Below, in pieces: positions 1-6,523 of a stretch of 11,648 nucleotides of DNA (position 1 is the first letter of the stretch; each line of letters starts with the position of its first letter). Both the position numbers and the translations under genes were made by a program. Source of the stretch: Bacteroidota bacterium (GTDB lineage Bacteria; Bacteroidota; Bacteroidia; Bacteroidales; GCA-2748055). The notes beneath the pieces are model-generated. The model was not told where the DNA came from. It did not search any database and saw only the letters and a list, made by a program, of their open reading frames with translations. The DNA lies in assembly GCA_030642565.1 (NCBI GenBank), contig DAOWNM010000050.1, positions 1 through 11,648 of the forward strand, in the 5' to 3' direction.

Positions 1-813
1 AGGCTGAACCAATTTAATTCGGGATATTGTGCGGATGTGCCCTCTGTGGAGCTGTCACAGCAATTTATTGAAAACCTCATTCATGCCCTCTTTCCCATCA
101 GACAGAATTGTGCGGTGGATGAGGGTGAGATTGCCATTGAGTTGGACCGTTCTGCTGTGAAACTGAGAGAACTGCTCTACTCCATTCGCAAATCACTGGA
201 CCGCACCCCCACAGAGCTGGTGGATGATTTTTTCTACAGGGTCCCGGAAGCCTTTGAACAACTGGTAGCAGATGCCGCTGCCGTAACAAGATTCGATCCT
301 GCCGCAAGTTGTGTAGAGGAGATAATACTCTGCTATCCAGGATTCTACGCCATTACTGTCTACCGGATGGCTCATATACTATATCATATGAAGGTCCCGG
401 TCCTCCCCAGGATCATAGCCGAATATGCCCATGAGAAAACCGGTATTGATATAAATCCGGGTGCACAGATCGCTTCACCATTTTTCATCGATCACGGAAC
501 GGGGATCGTGATCGGGGAGACAGCCCTTATTGGAAGGGAGGTAAGGATCTACCAGGGAGTTACTCTGGGCGCCCTTACCGTTGAGAGGTCCATGGCCAAT
601 ACCAAAAGACACCCCACCATAGAGGACCATGTAGTGATATATGCCGGGAGTACCATTCTGGGGGGAGATACTGTGATCGGGCACCATACCGTGGTGGGAG
701 GGAATACCTGGATCACCGAGAGCATTCTGCCCCACTCGGTTGTCTACAGAAACCATCGGGTAGTGGTGAAAGAGAGGAAGGATTTCAAACCGCCCAACGA
801 TTTTGAGATATGA
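1..813 (+). CDS. cysE: Serine O-acetyltransferase, 5' partial
   Basis: Acetylates L-serine with acetyl-CoA to O-acetylserine, the first committed step of cysteine synthesis, in the cytoplasm. The C-terminal half is a left-handed beta-helix of hexapeptide repeats: about positions 445-750 encode DINPGAQIASPFFIDHGTG, followed by IGETALIG, VRIYQGVTLGA, HPTIEDHVVIYAGSTILGG and VVGGNTWI. The two family catalytic histidines fit the His of DHGTG and the His of KRHPTIED. The N-terminal part is the alpha-helical SAT domain. The frame is open from base 1 with no stop, and the only nearby start, GTG at 37, is not convincing, so I take the gene to begin upstream with roughly 30 residues missing. It resembles the long EpsC/CysE form usual in Bacteroidota. 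Its stop overlaps the next start (ATGA at 810-813), implying translational coupling. The family identity is clear; the true start lies outside the window. Confidence 0.93.
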   Translation, partial: RLNQFNSGYCADVPSVELSQQFIENLIHALFPIRQNCAVDEGEIAIELDRSAVKLRELLYSIRKSLDRTPTELVDDFFYRVPEAFEQLVADAAAVTRFDPAASCVEEIILCYPGFYAITVYRMAHILYHMKVPVLPRIIAEYAHEKTGIDINPGAQIASPFFIDHGTGIVIGETALIGREVRIYQGVTLGALTVERSMANTKRHPTIEDHVVIYAGSTILGGDTVIGHHTVVGGNTWITESILPHSVVYRNHRVVVKERKDFKPPNDFEI

Positions 814-1721
814 AACAAGAGAGTATACTGGAGGGAATCGGGAACACACCCCATGTGCGAATCAACCATATTTTCCCGGGAGCAAAAAATATCTGGATGA
901 AGTTGGAGCGTAACAATCCGGGTGGGAGCATCAAGGACCGCATCGCGCTGGCCATGGTAAATGATGCAGAGAAGAGAGGAGTACTGAAGCGGGGTTGTAC
1001 CATTGTGGAACCTACCTCCGGTAATACAGGGATTGGCCTGGCCATGGTGGCAGCAGTAAGGGGATACAGGATCATCCTGGTGATGCCCGAATCGATGTCG
1101 GTGGAGAGACGGAACATCCTGAGGGCTTATGGAGCCGAAATTGTGCTAACGCCACGTGAGCTGGGTATGAGGGGCTCCATGGAGCGAGCAGAGGAGCTGG
1201 CCCGGGAGATTGATGATGCCTGGATCCCTTCCCAGTTTGATAATCCTTCCAACCCCTCCATTCATGAGGCGACCACCGCCCGGGAGATCATCGATGATTT
1301 TCCCGGTGGCATCGACTTCCTGGTCACCGGTGTGGGAACAGGTGGACATATTTCCGGGGTTTCCAGGATCCTGAAACAACAGATGCCAGGGATTGAGGTA
1401 TATGCCGTGGAACCGGCGGACTCACCGGTGATCAGCGGGGGTGAGCCGGCTCCCCATGGGATTATGGGGATTGGTGCGGGGTTTATACCCGGGAACCTGG
1501 AGGTGGGTCTGATCGATGGCGTGTTGCAGGTAGAAAAAACGGAAGCCTATGATTATGCAAGACGTGCTGCAAAAGAGGAGGGGATCTTCGTGGGAATCTC
1601 CACGGGAGCCTCGTTGGCAGCGGTATCAAAACTGTTAAAAAAGAGAGGTGATTCAGCTACAATCCTTACTTTTAATTACGATTCGGGAGAAAGATATCTT
1701 TCGGTAAATGATCTCTTTTAA
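810..1721 (+). CDS. cysK: Cysteine synthase (O-acetylserine sulfhydrylase)
   Basis: PLP enzyme that converts O-acetylserine plus sulfide to cysteine, using the product of the preceding gene. Visible motifs are: GNTP at residues 11-14; the PLP Schiff-base lysine Lys42 in NNPGGSIKDR; the substrate loop TSGNTG at 69-74; the phosphate-binding loop GVGTGGH at 174-180 (many relatives have GTGGT, so the His is a variant); GIGAGFIP near 220; and GISTGAS at 262-268, where relatives usually have GISSGA. The length of 303 residues is normal and the C-terminus SGERYLSVNDLF is typical. GIGAGF and SGERYLS favour CysK over E. coli-type CysM, but many Bacteroidota annotations call this operon member CysM. 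The ATG at 810 overlaps the upstream TGA by four bases, and with cysE it can form the cysteine synthase complex. Its stop codon lies inside the left copy of a 13-base direct repeat. Glu is mostly GAG (about 17 GAG to 7 GAA by hand count). Confidence 0.95.
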   Translation: MKQESILEGIGNTPHVRINHIFPGAKNIWMKLERNNPGGSIKDRIALAMVNDAEKRGVLKRGCTIVEPTSGNTGIGLAMVAAVRGYRIILVMPESMSVERRNILRAYGAEIVLTPRELGMRGSMERAEELAREIDDAWIPSQFDNPSNPSIHEATTAREIIDDFPGGIDFLVTGVGTGGHISGVSRILKQQMPGIEVYAVEPADSPVISGGEPAPHGIMGIGAGFIPGNLEVGLIDGVLQVEKTEAYDYARRAAKEEGIFVGISTGASLAAVSKLLKKRGDSATILTFNYDSGERYLSVNDLF

Positions 1722-1726
1722 GAGGA
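1714..1726 (+). repeat. Left copy of 13-base direct repeat
   Basis: The sequence TCTTTTAAGAGGA spans the last codons and stop (TAA, 1719-1721) of the cysteine synthase gene. An identical copy lies at 4914-4926, exactly 3200 bases further on, so the two bracket the FAD oxidoreductase gene. The core is a dyad, with CTCTT and AAGAG arms around TT at 1713-1724. It could be an integration or recombination footprint, or chance similarity. No integrase is seen nearby. Confidence 0.55.
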
Positions 1727-1741
1727 ATTCAGTGAATCAAA

Positions 1742-1837
1742 ATGGGTTCCCTTAACGATTTTAAGGACTGGTTGTGCTTCAACATGGTTAAAGAACTGAC
1801 AGAAAGTTACATGATACAACTAATCTATTATAATTGA
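1742..1837 (+). CDS. Possible 31-residue ORF before the oxidoreductase gene
   Basis: In the gap after cysteine synthase an ATG at 1742 opens a frame of 31 codons ending in TGA at 1835-1837, three bases before the ATG of the oxidoreductase. The product would begin MGSLNDFKDWLCFN and end IQLIYYN. I do not recognise it. It could be a leader peptide, a remnant of a gene disrupted when the oxidoreductase arrived, or a chance ORF; there is no well-placed ribosome binding site (GAGGA lies about 15 bases upstream). The same gap holds a short inverted repeat, CCTTAA and TTAAGG around a 5-base loop (1750-1766), without a following T-tract. No promoter box of the TAnnTTTG type at a sensible distance was found in this gap. 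Confidence 0.15.
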   Translation: MGSLNDFKDWLCFNMVKELTESYMIQLIYYN

Positions 1838-1839
1838 TT

Positions 1840-2610
1840 ATGAAACGAAGACACTTTATTAAAACCTCAGCTACAGGCTCAGCACTTCTATTTACGTCGG
1901 GAGCTTTTGCTTTCAATCATTCAAAGGTTCAAGACAACAAGGGGAAGTATTGTTTTCAATCAGCAAGAGATATTCCCGTCGCTTACAATGTTGACCTGGT
2001 TGTTGTGGGTGGATCATTAGCAGCGGTTTCCGCGGCAGTTGAAGGGGCAAAAGCCGGTGCTAAGGTTTTTCTGGTTGCACAGGAGCCCTATCTTGGAGAG
2101 GATATATGCGGAACATTCCGGTTATGGACCAAAGATCCGGCTGTTTTGACCACTGACTTGGGCAGGGCGGTGTTCGGAAATGGATTGCCATCTCCGATGC
2201 ATGTAAAACGTACCCTCGACAATGCATTAATGGACCACGATATTGACTTTCTCTATTCCAGTTATGTGACTGATGTTCTGACCAATGAAAACGGTGACCC
2301 TGCCGGGGTTGTTATTTCTAACCGCTCAGGAAGGGAGGCCATAGTAGCAAAAACCATCATAGATGCCACACCGCGTGCGTTGGTGGCCCGTTTAGCCGGG
2401 GCCAAATTTGGAGCATACCCTGCCGGAAAACAAATCTTCAAATTTACAGTAGTTGGAAATGATCTGAAGCAAATTCCGGGACTTTCAGCTAAAGTACATA
2501 CCGAACCTGTTCAATCAACTGGAGTTCGGAAGGAATTGCCAACGACAGCTCCTTTTCAAAAGCTGATATTCGTTACAAAGCCATTGAATACACTTTTAGG
2601 ATTGATATGA
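1840..2610 (+). CDS. N-terminal fragment of FAD-dependent oxidoreductase with Tat signal
   Basis: The ATG at 1840 is chosen over a TTG at 1834 because it begins the signal peptide MKRRHFIKTSATG. RRHFIK is a full twin-arginine motif, followed by a hydrophobic stretch ALLFTSGAFAF, so the folded flavoprotein is predicted to be exported by the Tat system. The first Rossmann segment is VDLVVVGGSLAAVSAAVEGAKAGAKVFLVAQ (about residues 49-79). Its dinucleotide loop is GGSLAA rather than GxGxxG, so FAD binding by this copy is doubtful. Later segments such as TIIDATPRALVARLAGAKFG follow the pattern of the FAD_oxidored family (PF12831-like). The fragment ends after 256 residues with frame-shifted residues LIFVTKPLNTLLGLI. 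Its TGA overlaps the ATG of the downstream frame (ATGA, 2607-2610), which could allow coupled translation of the second piece even without frame restoration. Substrate unknown. Confidence 0.8.
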   Translation: MKRRHFIKTSATGSALLFTSGAFAFNHSKVQDNKGKYCFQSARDIPVAYNVDLVVVGGSLAAVSAAVEGAKAGAKVFLVAQEPYLGEDICGTFRLWTKDPAVLTTDLGRAVFGNGLPSPMHVKRTLDNALMDHDIDFLYSSYVTDVLTNENGDPAGVVISNRSGREAIVAKTIIDATPRALVARLAGAKFGAYPAGKQIFKFTVVGNDLKQIPGLSAKVHTEPVQSTGVRKELPTTAPFQKLIFVTKPLNTLLGLI

Positions 2611-4877
2611 AAGATGGCAGCTGGGAATCGTTTGCCAAAGCAGAACAGATTGCCCGTGATCAAACGTGGGATCCAAACCAGGTAGAATCGGCCGACCTGC
2701 TATTTCAAAATCCACCCGACAAAATGGTAGGGCAAAAACGTTTGAACAGTGCAGATGTGGAGTTCCGGGAAATCGATCTGAAAGTATTTCAACCTAAAAC
2801 AATAGATAACCTCTTTGTATTAAGCGGAGGTGCCAACCTCAGTGAAAAAGCTTCTGAAGTTTTACTACAACCGGGAAAACTTATCGGAATTGGTGAACGC
2901 GTTGGAAAAGAGGCAGCTGTGATTGCAAAGAAAGCCCTTTCAGCTGTTAATCCTAAAGTTATTGGGAATGCCCATGTAGATATGGTTACCGGGAATGTGA
3001 GTGAATTGCTTGAAGGATTACGACCTTCCCTTAACATGGGAGAAGTAAGGGCCGAAGAAACAAGCTTGCCTGTTTTTGCTACCTACGATGTTGTCGTAAT
3101 GGGAGGAGGAACTGCCGGTGCACCAGCAGCTTTGGCAGCTTCCAGGCATGATGCTTCAACGCTTGTACTTGATTACATGCACGGGTTGGGTGGAATTGGC
3201 ACTTTGGGAATGATTGGTCGTTACTATCATGGCTACCGCAAAGGATTTACCACTGAAGTAGATAAGGGCACCAAAGATATTGGCGAAGGGAATCCACGTG
3301 GAGATAACAAAAATTTGGCAGAATGGGTTTTTGACTGGAAAATGGAATGGTTTAGAAGTGAAATCCGTAAAGCCGGGGGTGACATCTGGTTTGGGGTACT
3401 TGGTGTTGGTGCCTACGTTGAAAACGGGCAAGTAAAAGGTCTGGTTGTTAGCACACCAGAGGGTAGAGGTGTGGTTCTTGCCCATACGATTGTAGATTCA
3501 ACTGGCAGTGCCGATGTGGCGATTGCAGCAGGAGCCGGATACAGTTATACCGATGGGCATTCAGTGGCCATTCAGGGTGCCGGAATCCCTTTCAAAAACC
3601 CAAACGATTTTTACAACAACACCGACTGGACTTTTATTGACGATACCGATTTGCTGGATGTTTGGCGCGCCATGGTTGTAGCCAGAGATAAATTTAAGGA
3701 ACAGTACGATATTGGAAAACTTCCACAAACCCGGGAACGCCGGCGAATGGTTGGTGACTTTACAGTTTCGGTATTAGATGTTTATAACGGCAGGACTTAT
3801 CCCGATACTATTTCTGTTCATATGAGTTCATTTGATACCCATGGTTTTACCGAAGATCCATTTTTCGCGCTAAAGCCTCCCCAGCACAGCGGGGTTGATG
3901 TGACTGCTTATGTTCCTTTTCGTGCACTTCTTCCTGAAGGATTGGAAGGAATTGCAGTAACCGGTCTGGGTGCCAGTGCCCACCGCGATGCCATGCCGGT
4001 AATACGTATGCAACCATGTTTGCAGAATCAGGGCTATGCTGTTGGATGGGCAGCTGCAATGTCTGCTGCCAACAACCAAAATATCAGGTATATCGATGTG
4101 AATAAGCTTCAAAAAGAGCTTATTAAAATTGGAAGTTTACCGGGAAGTGTCTTGACTGATGTTGATAATTTTCCACCACCTTTCGAAAAGATTCAGGAGG
4201 CAGCAAAAACCGTTACAGTTGAATTAACGGGGCTTGAAATGGTTCTCTGGGATCCGGCGAGAGGAATTTCAACATTGACCGAGCAGTTCAAGGTTACCAC
4301 AAATCCAACACGTAGACTGGTTTATGCACGAATTTTAGGAATACTGGGCAATCCCACCGGATGGAAAGAATTGATCAGCGCCATTGATAGTTTCAAGGAT
4401 TGGGACGAAGGTTGGAACTTTCGAGGAATGGGGCAGTTTGGAAGGAGCATCAGTTACCTTGACAGCCTGATTATTGCTGCCGGCAGAACGAGAAGAATTG
4501 AAGTGATCCCTTCCGTGATCCGTTTGGCTAAAAAACTAACTTCAGAAAGCCATTTTTCACATTTCAGGGCAGTAGCCATCGCGCTGGAAACTGTTCCCAA
4601 CCATGATGAAGCTGTAACTTTATACAACCTGTTAATGCTTCCGGGTGTTACAGACCATTCAATGCCTGATATCCAAACGGCAAGAAAAATGACTCCACCA
4701 GGAAAAACGGACACTACAACCCGAAACAACTCTCTTCGCGAATTGATTTTAGGGCGTTCATTATATAAATGCGGAGACCATAATGGACTTGGAAACAAAA
4801 TCTTACAGGCGTATTCCAAAGATCTTAGAGGCCACTATTACAGGCATGCTTCCGGAGTATTGAAATACCATTCATAG
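2607..4877 (+). CDS. C-terminal part of FAD-dependent oxidoreductase (intact second FAD domain)
   Basis: Open frame of 756 residues, in three parts. First, the end of the preceding flavoprotein domain, with the closing motif DNLFVLSGGANLSEKASEVL and IGIGERVGKEAA (about residues 67-105). Second, a complete FAD_oxidored-type domain with the canonical loop YDVVVMGGGTAGAPAALAA (about 160-178), GLGGIGTLGMIGRYYHG, IVDSTGSADVAIAAGAGY, and the closing segment GLGASAHRDAMPVIRMQPC with LQNQGYAVGWAAAMSAA. Third, from about residue 530, an all-helical tail with HEAT-like pairs such as RLVYARILGILGNPTGWKELISAI, ending DLRGHYYRHASGVL. The ATG at 2607 is an internal Met of the ancestral protein rather than an obvious native start. 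Glu is about 33 GAA to 6 GAG by hand count, opposite to the cysteine synthase gene upstream, which suggests transfer from another genome. Similar proteins are often labelled only as FAD-dependent oxidoreductase, so no substrate is assigned. Confidence 0.85.
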   Translation: MKDGSWESFAKAEQIARDQTWDPNQVESADLLFQNPPDKMVGQKRLNSADVEFREIDLKVFQPKTIDNLFVLSGGANLSEKASEVLLQPGKLIGIGERVGKEAAVIAKKALSAVNPKVIGNAHVDMVTGNVSELLEGLRPSLNMGEVRAEETSLPVFATYDVVVMGGGTAGAPAALAASRHDASTLVLDYMHGLGGIGTLGMIGRYYHGYRKGFTTEVDKGTKDIGEGNPRGDNKNLAEWVFDWKMEWFRSEIRKAGGDIWFGVLGVGAYVENGQVKGLVVSTPEGRGVVLAHTIVDSTGSADVAIAAGAGYSYTDGHSVAIQGAGIPFKNPNDFYNNTDWTFIDDTDLLDVWRAMVVARDKFKEQYDIGKLPQTRERRRMVGDFTVSVLDVYNGRTYPDTISVHMSSFDTHGFTEDPFFALKPPQHSGVDVTAYVPFRALLPEGLEGIAVTGLGASAHRDAMPVIRMQPCLQNQGYAVGWAAAMSAANNQNIRYIDVNKLQKELIKIGSLPGSVLTDVDNFPPPFEKIQEAAKTVTVELTGLEMVLWDPARGISTLTEQFKVTTNPTRRLVYARILGILGNPTGWKELISAIDSFKDWDEGWNFRGMGQFGRSISYLDSLIIAAGRTRRIEVIPSVIRLAKKLTSESHFSHFRAVAIALETVPNHDEAVTLYNLLMLPGVTDHSMPDIQTARKMTPPGKTDTTTRNNSLRELILGRSLYKCGDHNGLGNKILQAYSKDLRGHYYRHASGVLKYHS

Positions 4878-4913
4878 AGATCCGATCGATTATAATTACT
4901 CGCTGAATTGCTG

Positions 4914-4926
4914 TCTTTTAAGAGGA
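4914..4926 (+). repeat. Right copy of 13-base direct repeat
   Basis: TCTTTTAAGAGGA, identical to 1714-1726, 37 bases after the oxidoreductase stop and upstream of the HAD gene. The similarity continues weakly on the right (one mismatch, then TT). A second short match, ATTATAATT, also lies just outside both ends of the oxidoreductase gene (1827-1835 and 4889-4897), but it is AT-rich and carries little weight. Confidence 0.55.
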
Positions 4927-4931
4927 TTTAT

Positions 4932-4939
4932 TAAATTTA
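4932..4939 (+). promoter_or_regulatory. Possible -7 promoter box for the HAD/cyclase unit
   Basis: TAAATTTA matches seven of eight positions of the Bacteroidetes -7 consensus TAnnTTTG, with a TTG at 4908-4910 about 21 bases upstream as a possible -33 element. The start codon at 4966 would follow a short leader. The gap is AT-rich, so a chance match is possible. Confidence 0.3.
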
Positions 4940-4965
4940 GTCGAAATTCTCATTTTCTGTTGGCC

Positions 4966-5397
4966 ATGGAGAGCCCTTTAAAAATTGCTATCGACTTTGA
5001 TGGTACTATTGTTGAACACAAGTATCCTGAGATTGGAAAGGAGATCATGTTTGCTTTCCGGACCCTCAGGGCACTTCAGGAACAGAAGCACCAGTTAATT
5101 CTCTGGACATACCGTTCAGGGAAGGAGCTGGATGATGCAGTGGAGTATTGCCGCAGGAATGGAATCGAGTTTTATGCCATCAATTCAAGCTATCCCGAAG
5201 AGGAGTTTGATGAGGACTATGACAGCAGGAAAATCGATGCAGATATCTTTATTGATGACAGGAATATTGGCGGACTCCCTCCCTGGGGCGAGATCTACCA
5301 GATGATCAATCCACATGAAAAACCTACCCTGGAGGAGGAGTTAAAGAGCCTTACCCAAAAGAAGCATTCGCTGTTTAAAAAGAGGGCGGGGCGATAA
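4966..5397 (+). CDS. HAD-superfamily hydrolase, small BT0820-like type
   Basis: Small cytoplasmic phosphatase-like protein of 143 residues. Motif I is IDFDGT, with nucleophile Asp10 and acid/base Asp12. Motif II is probably Thr48 in LILWTYRSG. The metal-binding acidic pair of motif IV is Asp97-Asp98 in DIFIDDRNIGG. There is no sizeable cap domain, as in the compact Bacteroides BT0820-like HAD proteins. ATG 4966 (MESPLKIAIDFDGT) is preferred to TTG 4960, which would add only two residues. The gene is followed after 10 bases by the glutaminyl cyclase gene, so the two are probably co-transcribed, but no functional link is evident. The substrate cannot be told from sequence. The C-terminal tail KKHSLFKKRAGR is basic. 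Confidence 0.88.
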   Translation: MESPLKIAIDFDGTIVEHKYPEIGKEIMFAFRTLRALQEQKHQLILWTYRSGKELDDAVEYCRRNGIEFYAINSSYPEEEFDEDYDSRKIDADIFIDDRNIGGLPPWGEIYQMINPHEKPTLEEELKSLTQKKHSLFKKRAGR

Positions 5398-5407
5398 AGC
5401 ACCAAGA

Positions 5408-6523
5408 ATGATGAGAATCCCGGGAGTACTGCTGGTTACTATACTTTTTTTCACCGCCCTGTCGTGCAGTCCGGGCAACGGAAGTTCACAAGGGAGTATG
5501 GTATCCCATTCAAAACCATCCAGAATCACCAGCCTGGTTGAACCTGCTGCTGCTGTTACCATCCCTCTGGGAGAGGAGATCAGGGTTGTTCTCTCCATTC
5601 CCGACTCAGTAGTAGTCGATTCTGTAAAGGTGTACCTGGGTGGTCATTTGAAAAGGACCATTCCGGGAGCTTCAGGGGAGCAAAACCAGGAATCCTTTGA
5701 ATTCATGCTTGCAACAGAAGGGGAGAGAACCGGGAAATCAGGTCTTCGCTTAAGACTCTTTTTTGCCGGTGGGGAGAGAGAGAACCATAGCAGGCAGATT
5801 ACCTTTCTTTCCAATGTGGTACCGGTGGAATACAGCTACCAGGTGGTGAACGAGTATCCACACGATGTGACAGCGTATACGCAGGGATTGGAGTTTGTGG
5901 ACGGGATGCTCTATGAAGGAACCGGTAATTATGGTACCTCGTCGATCAGGCGGGTCACACTGGAAACAGGAGAAGTAACCAAAATCAGGGACCTTGATCA
6001 ATCCCTTTTCGGAGAGGGAATCACCGTACTGGGCGAATGTATCTACCAGATTACCTACAGATCACAGGTCGGTTTTATCTACGATAAGTCGACTTTTGAA
6101 GAGATTCAGAAAGTCTATTACCAGAACCGGGAGGGGTGGGGCCTTACCAATAACGGGGAGGAGCTGATCATGAGCGATGGGACCAATATCATCTATTTTC
6201 TCGATCCCGGGTTGTTTACAATCAACCGGCAGATTGAGGTGTACCACAATAAGGGCCCTGCCAATAGTCTGAACGAGCTGGAGTATATCAATGGGAAGAT
6301 ATGGGCCAACCGTTACTTTACCGATGAGATTGTGATCATCGACCCGGAAACGGGCCGGGTGGAGGGACTAGTTAACCTGAAGGGGATTCTTAAGGCCACC
6401 GAGAGGAGATCCAATACTGATGTGCTCAATGGAATTGCCTGGGACAGCGACCAGGAGAGGCTGTTTGTAACAGGGAAATTGTGGCCCCGGCTGTTTGAGA
6501 TCAGGATCAGGGAATCAGGCTGA
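5408..6523 (+). CDS. Glutaminyl-peptide cyclotransferase, beta-propeller type, lipoprotein
   Basis: Predicted to cyclise N-terminal Gln of exported proteins to pyroglutamate, releasing ammonia. The start MMRIPGVLLVTILFFTALSC carries a lipoprotein signal with lipidated Cys20 (the -3 residue is Ala, slightly off the usual Leu), so it should sit in a membrane facing the periplasm. Residues about 35-145 look like a beta-sandwich domain (IPLGEEIRVVLSI, DSVKVYLGG). The remaining about 230 residues match the glutamine cyclotransferase propeller (PF05096), with motifs AYTQGLEF, LYEGTGNYG, REGWGLTNNGEELIMSDG, LNELEYINGKIWAN, DVLNGIAWD and TGKLWPRLFEI. ATG 5408 and ATG 5411 are equally plausible starts. 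The gene ends converging on the lipid kinase gene with a 9-base overlap (6515-6523), leaving no room for a terminator between them. Family assignment is strong; the physiological substrates are inferred. Confidence 0.92.
   Translation: MMRIPGVLLVTILFFTALSCSPGNGSSQGSMVSHSKPSRITSLVEPAAAVTIPLGEEIRVVLSIPDSVVVDSVKVYLGGHLKRTIPGASGEQNQESFEFMLATEGERTGKSGLRLRLFFAGGERENHSRQITFLSNVVPVEYSYQVVNEYPHDVTAYTQGLEFVDGMLYEGTGNYGTSSIRRVTLETGEVTKIRDLDQSLFGEGITVLGECIYQITYRSQVGFIYDKSTFEEIQKVYYQNREGWGLTNNGEELIMSDGTNIIYFLDPGLFTINRQIEVYHNKGPANSLNELEYINGKIWANRYFTDEIVIIDPETGRVEGLVNLKGILKATERRSNTDVLNGIAWDSDQERLFVTGKLWPRLFEIRIRESG

Larger units (their letters stand above)
1840..4877 (+). pseudogene. Tandem FAD-dependent oxidoreductase gene, frame broken once
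   Basis: Taken as one gene, this would encode about 1012 residues: Tat signal, first FAD-type domain, second FAD-type domain, helical tail. A single -1 frame change is needed near 2551-2562. In the first frame the sequence reads ...PTTAPFQK and then nonsense (LIFVTK) to a stop at 2608-2610. The other frame upstream of the ATG at 2607 reads ADIRYKAIEYTFRIDMKDGSW, which is clearly real coding sequence. Adding one A to the AAAA run at 2558-2561 joins them as PFQKADIRYKAIEYTFRIDMKDGSW. The cause may be a real one-base deletion, a sequencing or assembly error in a short homopolymer, or, less likely, programmed slippage at A-AAG; no canonical X XXY YYZ heptamer in the right phase is present. The rest of the frame is intact, so if the break is real, decay is recent. 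The domain content of each half is given in the two CDS entries. Confidence 0.75.

Noticed and set aside
37..39. GTG as the true start of serine acetyltransferase
   Set aside because: The frame is open to the window edge and the N-terminal helical domain would be too short; the gene more likely starts upstream.
1750..1766. CCTTAA/TTAAGG inverted repeat as a terminator of the cysteine operon
   Set aside because: The stem is only six weak base pairs and no T-tract follows.
1829..1836. TATAATTG as a -7 promoter box for the oxidoreductase
   Set aside because: It ends three bases before the start codon, leaving no transcript leader, and it mismatches the consensus at one position.
2557..2563. 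Programmed -1 ribosomal frameshift site
   Set aside because: No X XXY YYZ heptamer in the zero frame and no evident downstream stem or pseudoknot; a one-base deletion or sequence error is simpler.
3290..3306. CCACGTGG in the oxidoreductase gene as a parS site
   Set aside because: Only the central core matches; the outer bases of the parS palindrome (TGTT and AACA) are missing, and the site is within a coding region of foreign character.
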